A stretch of 10,636 nt of DNA, taken from Roseovarius sp. (lineage in GTDB: Bacteria > Pseudomonadota > Alphaproteobacteria > Rhodobacterales > Rhodobacteraceae). This document shows, piece by piece, positions 5,285-10,636 of the stretch; the first letter of the stretch is position 1, and every line of letters starts with the position of its first letter. The notes below the pieces were generated by a model. The model saw only the letters and a program-made list of their open reading frames with translations, did not search any database and had not been told where the DNA came from. The position numbers and the translations under genes were made by a program. The stretch covers positions 1-10,636 of the forward strand of contig JALQUE010000091.1 in NCBI GenBank assembly GCA_023260815.1. Reading direction: 5' to 3'.

Positions 5285-5992
5285 ATGCGCTGGATTGCCG
5301 TTTTATGCCTGACTGTTCTTGCAGGGTGCGTGTCTACGCCTGCGCCACAGGCGCCGGGCACACCGCAAGCTGCACCTGCGCAAGCGTCGGCATCGCCGTC
5401 GCGCGCCAAGGTGGATCAGTTCGTGGCCGTGGTCCGGACGGTCGAACCCGTGGCCGAGCAGTTCTGCGCGGCGCAAACCGGCCAGGGCACCAATTGCGAT
5501 TTCCGCATCGTGGTCGATGACCGGCCGGGACAGCCGCCAAACGCATTTCAGACGCTGGATCGTGACGGGCGTCCGATCATCGCCTTTACACTGGCCATGA
5601 TCGCCGAGGTCCGTAACCAGGACGAGCTTGCCTTCGTGATGAGCCATGAGGCGGCCCATCACATCGCTGGCCACATCCCCCGCCAACAGCAGAACGCCAT
5701 GGCCGGGGCGATCCTTCTGGGCGGGTTGGCGACATTGGCGGGGGCGACGGGGGATGCGGCGCGCACGGCGTCGGATCTGGGCGCATCCGTTGGCGCGCGT
5801 AGCTATTCAAAAGAGTTCGAGCTGGAGGCCGATGCGCTTGGGACGGTCATCACCAAGCGTGCGGGCTACGACCCTGTGCGCGGGGCCGAGTTCTTTACCC
5901 AAATTCCGGATCCCGGCGACCGGTTCCTTGGAACACACCCGCCGAATGCACAGCGGATCGAAACTGTCCGGCGTGTCGCATCGCAGTTGTGA
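5285..5992 (+). CDS. M48 family zinc metalloprotease lipoprotein
   Basis: A 235-residue envelope protease related to the M48 peptidases (BepA/LoiP/Oma1 group) that take part in outer-membrane protein quality control. Seen: a lipoprotein signal with lipobox LAGC (Cys15), then a Pro/Ala-rich linker to residue ~40, then the catalytic domain. The zinc motif HEAAH is at residues 121-125, the downstream Glu ligand lies in FELEADALG (Glu181), and the closing THPP (218-221) is typical of the family. There is no TPR domain, so this is a short form. I chose the ATG at 5285, which has GAGGG five bases upstream; ATGs at 5270 and 5273 would add up to five residues before the signal core. Its stop overlaps the start of the IMPACT gene (TGATG). 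Attachment to the inner leaflet of the outer membrane is inferred because the residue after the Cys is Val, not Asp. Confidence 0.92.
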   Translation: MRWIAVLCLTVLAGCVSTPAPQAPGTPQAAPAQASASPSRAKVDQFVAVVRTVEPVAEQFCAAQTGQGTNCDFRIVVDDRPGQPPNAFQTLDRDGRPIIAFTLAMIAEVRNQDELAFVMSHEAAHHIAGHIPRQQQNAMAGAILLGGLATLAGATGDAARTASDLGASVGARSYSKEFELEADALGTVITKRAGYDPVRGAEFFTQIPDPGDRFLGTHPPNAQRIETVRRVASQL

Positions 5993-6357
5993 TGCGGCAG
6001 CTTCTTGGTGTGATCGTTGACCGTGGATCGAAATACGCGGTGTCCGGTGGTCCCGTTTGCAACCGCGATGATGTCGATGCCTTTCTCAAAGATCTCAAAA
6101 AAGACAAGAAATTCGCCAAGGCGACCCATAACACATGGGCTGTTCTTCTTGAGGATGGTGTGCCCCTCAAGGGCGATGACGGAGAGGCCGGGGCAGGCAT
6201 GGTGATCTTGCGCATGCTCGAGCGTGAAAACCTGCGCGGACATATCATCGTGGTGACGCGCTGGTATGGCGGGAAACATCTGGGCGGTGACAGGTTCCGC
6301 CACGTTCAGGATTGCGTCCGGGCCTACCTTGCGGACATGGGCGGTCTGCCCGCTTGA
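5992..6357 (+). CDS. IMPACT/UPF0029 domain protein, YigZ-like, short form
   Basis: A 121-residue protein containing just the N-terminal domain of the YigZ/IMPACT family, whose molecular function in bacteria is not settled (the eukaryotic IMPACT domain regulates Gcn2 signalling). Seen: ATHNTWA at 44-50, DDGE at 62-65, and the signature VVTRWYGGKHLGG at 87-99. Typical YigZ proteins have ~200 residues with a second ferredoxin-like domain (DUF1949); that domain is absent here and the frame ends naturally, so this is a single-domain form, not a truncation at an edge. In place of the usual DDGEP.GTAG the sequence is DDGEAGAGM. The ATG shares bases with the M48 stop (TGATG), so the two are translationally coupled, an unexplained partnership. 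Its stop codon lies inside an FNR-type palindrome. Confidence 0.87.
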   Translation: MRQLLGVIVDRGSKYAVSGGPVCNRDDVDAFLKDLKKDKKFAKATHNTWAVLLEDGVPLKGDDGEAGAGMVILRMLERENLRGHIIVVTRWYGGKHLGGDRFRHVQDCVRAYLADMGGLPA

Positions 6358-6367
6358 CTCAGGTCAA
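6354..6367 (+). promoter_or_regulatory. FNR/Dnr-type binding site
   Basis: TTGACTCAGGTCAA is a palindrome with perfect TTGAC/GTCAA arms around four bases. This is the form bound by Crp/Fnr family regulators such as FnrL and Dnr in Rhodobacteraceae (consensus TTGAY-N4-RTCAA). Its first bases contain the TGA stop of the IMPACT gene. Its centre (6360.5) is 41.5 bases before the start predicted from the -10-like TAGCCT at 6390-6395, the geometry of class II activation of the downstream DUF6455 gene. Confidence 0.65.
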
Positions 6368-6389
6368 GGATTGGGGCGGTGGGCTGCGT

Positions 6390-6395
6390 TAGCCT
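6390..6395 (+). promoter_or_regulatory. -10 element of the DUF6455 operon
   Basis: TAGCCT matches the three strongest positions of TATAAT (1, 2 and 6). With the transcript start at 6402, the FNR-type palindrome is centred at -41.5, and the leader to the ATG at 6443 is about 41 bases. There is no separate -35 hexamer, as expected at class II sites. Confidence 0.45.
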
Positions 6396-6442
6396 CATGT
6401 CAGGCGTCCACGTATCAGGAGCGCCACAACATGGAGGCTCTG

Positions 6443-6709
6443 ATGCCCGAAACCACCACGCTCAAGCGACATGCCGCACTGGTCGACCGGATGGCCAATA
6501 CCATCGGGATCGATCTTGAAGAAAAGCTCATGCAGGGCTGGCTCGAAGTCGACACGATCAGTGATGCCGTCCTCAACTGCACCGGTTGCAGCAATCCCTG
6601 TGGCTGCGAAAGCTGGTTGGATTTGCATGAGGCCGGGGCGGATGACCCGCCCGCGATATGCCGCAATGTCGAGCTTTTTGACCGTCTGAAGGCAGGCAAG
6701 CACGCCTGA
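6443..6709 (+). CDS. DUF6455 family protein, first copy
   Basis: An 88-residue small cytoplasmic protein of the DUF6455 type, found mainly in Rhodobacterales; function unknown. The N-terminal half is helical (HAALVDRMANTIGIDLEEKL), and the second half has four cysteines spaced C-x2-C-x5-C-x17-C (Cys46, 49, 55, 73), with an extra Cys53. The same spacing recurs in the next gene, which suggests a shared metal or iron-sulfur site. I place the start at the ATG at 6443 because GGAGG (6433-6437) is five bases upstream; an ATG at 6431 would put the ribosome binding site inside the gene. Upstream is an FNR-type palindrome with matching -10, so expression is likely raised at low oxygen or by nitric oxide. 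Followed 38 bases later by the second copy, probably the same operon. Confidence 0.82.
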   Translation: MPETTTLKRHAALVDRMANTIGIDLEEKLMQGWLEVDTISDAVLNCTGCSNPCGCESWLDLHEAGADDPPAICRNVELFDRLKAGKHA

Positions 6710-6747
6710 AATGAGACGTTCGACCACGAGGAAGAATTGGAAACGTC

Positions 6748-7029
6748 ATGAACGCTCACGTCGCGTATCTGGGTGATCCGACTAGGCATTTCTGGCTGAC
6801 CCGGTCGGTTGCAAGGGCGATGGATGTGAACCTGTCCGAGGCGCTGGCGCAAGGCCTTCTGTCCGCGCGGGGATACAGTGACATGATCACGAAGTGCCGG
6901 ACATGCCAGCATGTCGCGCAATGTGAGATGTGGCTGGCCAGCTTTGGCGGCGCGGCCAATCGCGCGCCCGAGCATTGCGCGCACGCCGACATCCTGAACG
7001 CATTGGCCGATCGGATGAAGGTGGGCTGA
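6748..7029 (+). CDS. DUF6455 family protein, second copy
   Basis: A 93-residue paralogue of the upstream gene. It opens GDPTRHFWLTRSVARAMDVN, a family-typical start, followed by LSEALAQGLLSARGYSDMIT and the cysteine set C-x2-C-x5-C-x17-C at Cys50, 53, 59 and 77. Both copies keep a Trp-Leu just after the third Cys (SWL, MWL). Beyond the cysteine pattern identity between the copies is modest, so the duplication is old or the two have separate roles. It has GAGGAAG 14 bases before the ATG and GGAAA closer to it, neither ideal. It is probably expressed from the FNR-type promoter ahead of the first copy. It ends facing the DCC-family gene on the opposite strand, and I see no clear terminator in the 54 bases between. 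The function is unknown; a cofactor-binding or regulatory role is inference. Confidence 0.82.
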   Translation: MNAHVAYLGDPTRHFWLTRSVARAMDVNLSEALAQGLLSARGYSDMITKCRTCQHVAQCEMWLASFGGAANRAPEHCAHADILNALADRMKVG

Positions 7030-7083
7030 CTTGACCTGACCTTAGATGATCTGGCCGCGCATTGGCTTGCGTGTCGTCGGGTC

Positions 7084-7473
7084 TCAGGTGTCCTTGTCCA
7101 CAGCTTTCAGGCGCATGACCCGGCGGCGGTGCCAGACATAAAGCACCGGCGCGAGGATATAATCGTAAACAGCGCCGGCCAGTTGCCGAATGACGGGCAA
7201 TCCGACGATCGTGGCCAGGGGCCGATAGCGGGGCATCCGGCGCCACAGGACCAGAAACGCATCAATCCCGGAATGTACCTGACCGTCATGCAAAACATGC
7301 AGGCGGCGGGCGGCGGTGTCCTTGTCCACGCCGTATCGCCCAAGGTCACAGGCATTCAGGTCATCAAACCTGATCGCGAGGCCGCGGGCGTCGCTGTAGG
7401 TGGCGTAATGCTTGATCTCGTAGTTGCAGACCGGGCAATCAGCATTGAAGAGGACGCGTGTGTCGTCGGGCAT
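7084..7473 (-). CDS. DCC family (DUF393) thiol-disulfide oxidoreductase-like protein
   Basis: A 129-residue protein of the DUF393 family, named for the DxxCxxC-like motif near the N-terminus; here FNADCPVCNYE with Cys13 and Cys16. The pair resembles a thioredoxin-type CxxC, and these proteins are thought to be thiol-disulfide oxidoreductases, but no substrate is established. After the motif comes IRFDDLN, then a helical region with DAFLVLWRRMPRYRPLA and a C-terminal RRRVMR stretch, all usual for the family. The length is normal. The start is secure: TAAGGAG sits five bases upstream of the ATG at 7473. It lies 71 bases downstream of cutA in the same direction and may share its transcript. It is convergent with the DUF6455 pair. 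Confidence 0.9.
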   Translation of the reverse strand: MPDDTRVLFNADCPVCNYEIKHYATYSDARGLAIRFDDLNACDLGRYGVDKDTAARRLHVLHDGQVHSGIDAFLVLWRRMPRYRPLATIVGLPVIRQLAGAVYDYILAPVLYVWHRRRVMRLKAVDKDT

Positions 7474-7544
7474 CTGGTACTCCTTACAGGGGATGACATA
7501 TGCCAGACCCGGTTCCTGTCCAGTGCGCCGCTTTGCGTGCCGTG

Positions 7545-7856
7545 TCAGTCGCCGCCTGTTTCCTCGGAAATCCAGGCCTCGGCATCCGATCCCGCCGCAA
7601 GTTCCTGCCAGGTGATGACAGGCAGATCATAGGGGTGTTCGTTCTCCAGCAGCGACACAAGGCTGGCGCGATGCGCAATCCTGGTCTTCAGGGTCAAACT
7701 GACCTCGGTTTCTTCCTCGATGCGGCCTTGCCAGTGAAATACGCTGAGAATGCCGGGGGTTATGTTTGCGCAGGCGGCCAGACGCGCCTCGAGTGCGGTG
7801 CTGGCCAGCATGCGTGCCGTATCGAGATCGGGGCAGGTTGTGTGCACTTGGATCAT
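7545..7856 (-). CDS. cutA: CutA divalent-cation tolerance protein
   Basis: CutA is a small trimeric cytoplasmic protein with a ferredoxin-like fold, linked by name to copper tolerance in E. coli although its true role is unclear. The 103-residue protein shows every family mark in order: VHTTCPD near the start, RLAACANI, a SVFHWQG strand, LTLKT, and HPYDLPVI ahead of the final helix. The length equals that of typical family members. I prefer the ATG at 7856 because GAGG lies six bases upstream and family members begin right before this first strand; an ATG at 7868 would add four residues. A good promoter (TTAACA, 17 bases, TAGGCT) lies directly upstream. The DCC-family gene follows in the same direction. 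Confidence 0.94.
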   Translation of the reverse strand: MIQVHTTCPDLDTARMLASTALEARLAACANITPGILSVFHWQGRIEEETEVSLTLKTRIAHRASLVSLLENEHPYDLPVITWQELAAGSDAEAWISEETGGD

Positions 7857-7885
7857 GGCCAGCCTCATGGTGGTTGCGTGGGACC

Positions 7886-7914
7886 AGCCTAACCGTGGGA
7901 TCGCCTTCTGTTAA
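7886..7914 (-). promoter_or_regulatory. Sigma-70-type promoter of cutA
   Basis: On the minus strand TTAACA (7909-7914; five of six bases of the -35 consensus) is separated by 17 bases from TAGGCT (7886-7891; positions 1, 2 and 6 of the -10 consensus). The transcript would start near 7879, leaving about 22 bases before the preferred ATG at 7856. Confidence 0.5.
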
Positions 7915-7969
7915 GGGCAAGCGGCGCGCGGTTGGTCTTTCTTAGGCTTTCCCATCCCGGTGTGCGGTC

Positions 7970-8650
7970 TTATCCGCTTTGCGCCAATGCCGCTGAGATC
8001 CCGATGAAGAAACATCCCGACGCGATGACGATGAAGCCATGCCAGATGGCATTCGCGAAACGCAGGCTTTCCCAGCAGTAAAACACGACTCCGGCAGTAT
8101 AAAGCAGCCCACCCGTGACGATCATCGCAAGGCTGAGGCCCGGCAAGACAGGGATCAACGGCACCAGCAAGGCCAGTCCGGCCCAACCAAGCGCCACATA
8201 AGGTATCCACCCCGTTGTCATCTTGCCCGGCGCAGTCATCAGCTTGGTACCGGCGCCGATCAAGGCACAGATCCAGACAATCGCAACCACCGCGTATCCG
8301 AAAGCGGTGCCGAGAAACACGGCCAGCGGCGTGAATGTGCCTGCGATCTTGACGTAAATCGCCGCATGATCCAGCCGACGCAGGATCGGGCGGGCCGATG
8401 TGTGCGCGGCCATGTGATAGGCCGCCGAGGCCGTCAACATGAGGATCAGTGCAGCACAATAGAGGATCGTCGCAGCCAGCGTCGGTCCGTCCATCGTGAA
8501 TGCCCAGACCGCGAACAAAAGCGAAATCCCGATGATTGCGGCGCAAATGCCAATGATATGCACAAGTGCATCTGCAATGCGTTCGGCGCGCGTGTAGGCG
8601 GGGTAGGACAAGAGGAATATCCCTGCTGTGTGACATGCAAAGAGTAACAT
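7970..8650 (-). CDS. Hemolysin III / PAQR family membrane protein
   Basis: A seven-helix inner-membrane protein of the hemolysin III (YqfA/TrhA) branch of the PAQR family, whose bacterial members are linked to membrane lipid homeostasis more than to lysis of cells. Seen: YPAYTRAERIADALVH at the start of the family region, Ser75-x3-His79 in SAAYH, LDHAAIY (Asp94, His95), and the last zinc-type His204 in AIWH. The first His of the usual H-x3-H is Asn200 here, a form I associate with alphaproteobacterial members; a later His often seen after SGC is Phe. The ATG at 8650 has no ribosome binding site and gives ~13 residues more than the family normally has. A TTG at 8611, nine bases after AGGG and just before SYPAY, is the better biological start (213 residues). 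It lies 52 bases after rimO in the same direction. Confidence 0.9.
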   Translation of the reverse strand: MLLFACHTAGIFLLSYPAYTRAERIADALVHIIGICAAIIGISLLFAVWAFTMDGPTLAATILYCAALILMLTASAAYHMAAHTSARPILRRLDHAAIYVKIAGTFTPLAVFLGTAFGYAVVAIVWICALIGAGTKLMTAPGKMTTGWIPYVALGWAGLALLVPLIPVLPGLSLAMIVTGGLLYTAGVVFYCWESLRFANAIWHGFIVIASGCFFIGISAALAQSG

Positions 8651-8702
8651 AGCGACGATGGCATGTCTTGCACGGGGACAACCCGCTGACGCTGCGGCAG
8701 GT

Positions 8703-10082
8703 TCAGCGCTGCGGCGTCAGGGTTCCCCAAAGATCGTAATCTCCGGCCTCGTCAATGTCGACACTGACGATGTCACCCACGCTTAGCCCCTCGGTGCCGT
8801 CATCGATGAACAGGCATCCGTCGATTTCCGGCGCGTCGCCCTTGGTGCGGCATGTGGCGATGCCGTCCTCGTCGATATCGTCCACGATGACCTGCTGCAC
8901 CGATCCGACCTTGGCGGCCAGTTTGGCCTCGGAAATGGCTTGGGCCTTTTCCATGAAGCGGTCCCAACGATCCTGTTTGACATCTTCGGGGACATGATCC
9001 GGTAGCGCGTTCGAGCGCGCACCGGCGACATTTTCGTATTTGAAACAGCCGACACGATCCAGTTGCGCCTCGTCCAGCCAGTCCAGAAGGGTCTGGAATT
9101 CGTCCTCGGTCTCGCCGGGGTAGCCGACGATAAACGTGGAGCGCAGGGTGATGTCGGGGCAATCGCTGCGCCAAGCGACGATCTCATCCAGCGTGCGGGC
9201 GGCGGCGGCGGGGCGGGCCATCCGCCTGAGCGTGTCGGGATGCGCGTGCTGAAACGGAATGTCGAGATACGGCAGCACCAGCCCTTCGGCCATCAGGGGA
9301 ATCAGGTTGCGCACATGCGGGTAGGGATAGACGTAATGCAACCGCACCCAAGCACCAAGGCCGCCCAGATCCCGCGCAAGATCGGTTACATGCGCGCGGT
9401 GGCCATTGGCCTCGGCGTGCTTGATGTCGACGCCATAGGCGCTGGTGTCCTGACTGATGACCAGCAGTTCGCGCACGCCATTCTCGACCAGCTTCTCGGC
9501 TTCGCGGATCACCGCATGGGCCGGGCGGCTGGCCAGTTTTCCGCGCATGTCAGGGATGATGCAGAACTTGCACTTGTGATTGCAGCCCTCGGAAATCTTG
9601 AGATAGCTGTAGTGGCGCGGCGTCAGCTTCACACCGCTGGCCGGCAGCAGATCCACGAACGGATCGGGCGAGGGCGGCACGGCTGCATGCACGGCATCCA
9701 ACACCTGTTCGTACTGATGTGGCCCGGTCACCGCCAGCACGCGGGGATGAGCACCGGTAATGTAGTCGGGTTCGGCCCCAAGGCAGCCGGTCACGATCAC
9801 GCGGCCGTTTTCGGCCAGCGCTTCGCCGATGGCCTCGAGGCTTTCGGCCTTGGCTGAATCGAGAAAACCGCAGGTGTTCACGATCACCGCGTCCGCGCCG
9901 GAATAGTCTGGTGAAATCCCATAGCCCTCGGCGCGCAGACGCGTGAGGATGCGCTCGCTGTCAACCAGTGCCTTTGGGCAGCCCAGAGAGACCATGCCGA
10001 TCGTGGGTTGGCCGCTGCGCGGCGTTTCGGTCACGCGGGCGCGGGCAAGGTCGGGACGCATATCGGGTGGATTGGTGCTCAT
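8703..10082 (-). CDS. rimO: Ribosomal protein uS12 methylthiotransferase RimO
   Basis: RimO is the radical-SAM enzyme that adds a methylthio group to an aspartate of ribosomal protein uS12. All three domains are present in the 459-residue protein. The N-terminal methylthiotransferase domain has Cys35 (SLGCPKALVDSE), Cys71 (VNTCGF) and Cys100 (VTGCLG) for the auxiliary 4Fe-4S cluster. The radical-SAM domain has C-x3-C-x2-C at Cys167, 171 and 174 (EGCNHKCKFC). The C-terminal TRAM domain (about 390-459) ends in DYDLWGTL. PETEDEF-type and YLDIPFQHA stretches also fit. The presence of QHAH and the SLGCPKALVDS form separates it from the tRNA-modifying MiaB. It has no clear Shine-Dalgarno sequence, and an ATG at codon 8 is an alternative start. 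Its natural upstream region appears to be cut about 70 bases before the start by phage-like sequence, so its promoter may have been altered. Confidence 0.97.
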   Translation of the reverse strand: MSTNPPDMRPDLARARVTETPRSGQPTIGMVSLGCPKALVDSERILTRLRAEGYGISPDYSGADAVIVNTCGFLDSAKAESLEAIGEALAENGRVIVTGCLGAEPDYITGAHPRVLAVTGPHQYEQVLDAVHAAVPPSPDPFVDLLPASGVKLTPRHYSYLKISEGCNHKCKFCIIPDMRGKLASRPAHAVIREAEKLVENGVRELLVISQDTSAYGVDIKHAEANGHRAHVTDLARDLGGLGAWVRLHYVYPYPHVRNLIPLMAEGLVLPYLDIPFQHAHPDTLRRMARPAAAARTLDEIVAWRSDCPDITLRSTFIVGYPGETEDEFQTLLDWLDEAQLDRVGCFKYENVAGARSNALPDHVPEDVKQDRWDRFMEKAQAISEAKLAAKVGSVQQVIVDDIDEDGIATCRTKGDAPEIDGCLFIDDGTEGLSVGDIVSVDIDEAGDYDLWGTLTPQR

Positions 10083-10636
10083 GTGGCGGCATATAGTCGA
10101 CAGGCGCGCCCTCGGGAAGGGAAAACCGGTTGTTGGCGAGGGGCAGGGCGCCTACATTTTCAAGAGCATACAAACTGCCTACTGTGGGTATTGTCAGTGA
10201 CGGTGATGACCTCATCGTTACAGGGAACTCTATAAAGCCCTCAAAGCTTGTCGAAGTCCCCCAATATCCGTGGAAAACAATGGGGTTTCCTGCGTTGTAA
10301 TTTATAACGTAACAGTATCTCTGACACAGCGCCAACTCCTGCCCGTAGCTGCGATGCTCGAATGGCGTGGCGGTGTCGCCTACTTCGAGTTGAACGCCTG
10401 TGATTTGAATTGTTGCTGCACCTTCAGTTCTTGGAAAGGTGAAGTCCATACGGAGGAATGTTGCTGAACCAGTCGTGCCACCAGTTACTTCTGGAAGCTG
10501 CACAGTATGTGTAAACTTTGTCCAAGTGGTAGTCAGGCTGTGACTTTGGCTTGCCGTTACACCGCCAGAACCGCCGCCAGAATTATTAAAAACTGTATCT
10601 AGGCTGTAAGTTCCGCTTGTAACCTTTGCCCAAAAC
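9961..10636 (-). pseudogene. Phage tail-fibre-type protein, C-terminal part, fused frame
   Basis: The minus-strand frame is open from the right edge to a stop at 9961-9963, with no start in the window. Its first ~150 codons read FWAKVTSGTY, then SLTTTWTKFTHTV, ITGVQLEVG, ATPFEHRSYGQELALCQRY. This is the well-known end region of marine phage tail and receptor-binding proteins (a carbohydrate-module-like beta sandwich followed by the QLE.G..ATPFEHR..GEEL..CQRYY motif). After about position 10155 the frame enters high-GC sequence that belongs to the rimO upstream region and then rimO itself in another frame, giving a Pro/Arg-rich tail with no phage likeness. So the phage gene is truncated at its 3' end, and the last ~65 codons are read-through. 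GC is clearly lower in the phage part. Whether this is a prophage edge, a phage remnant or an assembly join cannot be told here. Confidence 0.72.

Noticed and set aside
7692..7704. Palindrome GGTCA-AAC-TGACC inside cutA
   Set aside because: It lies within conserved codons of the CutA core strand, is not positioned upstream of any gene, and the arms can arise by chance.
7970..8650. A virulence or haemolytic toxin role for the hemolysin III gene
   Set aside because: The family name is historical. These are widespread PAQR membrane proteins, and nothing nearby suggests secretion or virulence.
7911..8681. Second minus-strand frame of 256 codons across the hemolysin III region
   Set aside because: It is Cys/His/Arg-rich and out of frame with the clear PAQR protein, so it is a shadow.
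9063..9857. Plus-strand open frame of 264 codons opposite rimO
   Set aside because: It is antisense to the conserved radical-SAM region of RimO and has no family likeness; stop codons are simply rare at this GC content.
1..10636. CRISPR arrays, tRNA and rRNA genes
   Set aside because: I looked for regularly spaced direct repeats, tRNA-like CCA-ended cloverleaf arms and conserved rRNA stretches and saw none. The only short repeat array is the 11-bp one, which has no spacers.

Overview
The window looks like a marine Rhodobacteraceae (roseobacter-type alphaproteobacterium) chromosome segment, roughly 3.4-10.1 kb, bordered by lower-GC accessory material on both sides. The core call rests on the RimO, CutA, IMPACT-domain, M48 lipoprotein and DUF6455 proteins and on the high GC. 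It comes from memory of these families, not from a database search.

Left flank (1-1860) is a mosaic of broken genes, all on the minus strand except a transposase scar. It holds a curli-assembly CsgF-like gene whose C-terminal third no longer looks like CsgF. Next is a ~1 kb block with gene order (MgtE-type CBS protein)-(DUF1003 protein)-(Mrp N-terminus). That order is typical of Actinobacteria, and the block is cut at both ends. Then comes the C-terminal end of an IS1595-type transposase. Only the DUF1003 gene looks intact here.

Next (1860-3363) is a compact plus-strand operon of four overlapping genes: a 247-residue protein of unknown function, a PIN-domain nuclease with all four acidic residues, a 47-residue charged protein, and a 57-residue membrane protein. 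I read it as a toxin-antitoxin-like or defence-associated module. The last two genes are easy to miss. An 11-bp tandem repeat (3472-3515) lies between this module and the core.

The core carries a minus-strand cluster (81-aa conserved protein, YdjA-like nitroreductase, EI24/CysZ-like membrane protein). A plus-strand cluster follows (M48 metalloprotease lipoprotein, translationally coupled IMPACT/UPF0029 protein, then two tandem DUF6455 cysteine proteins). A perfect FNR-type palindrome overlaps the stop codon of the IMPACT gene and sits exactly where a class II activator would for the first DUF6455 gene, suggesting oxygen or nitric-oxide control. Then come minus-strand genes for a DCC-family (DUF393) protein, CutA, a hemolysin III/PAQR membrane protein and RimO.

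Right edge (about 10150-10636) is the 3' part of a phage tail-fibre-type gene on the minus strand. Its frame runs out into the 5' end of rimO. Broken genes at both borders mean either real integration scars or a chimeric assembly. Sequence alone cannot decide.
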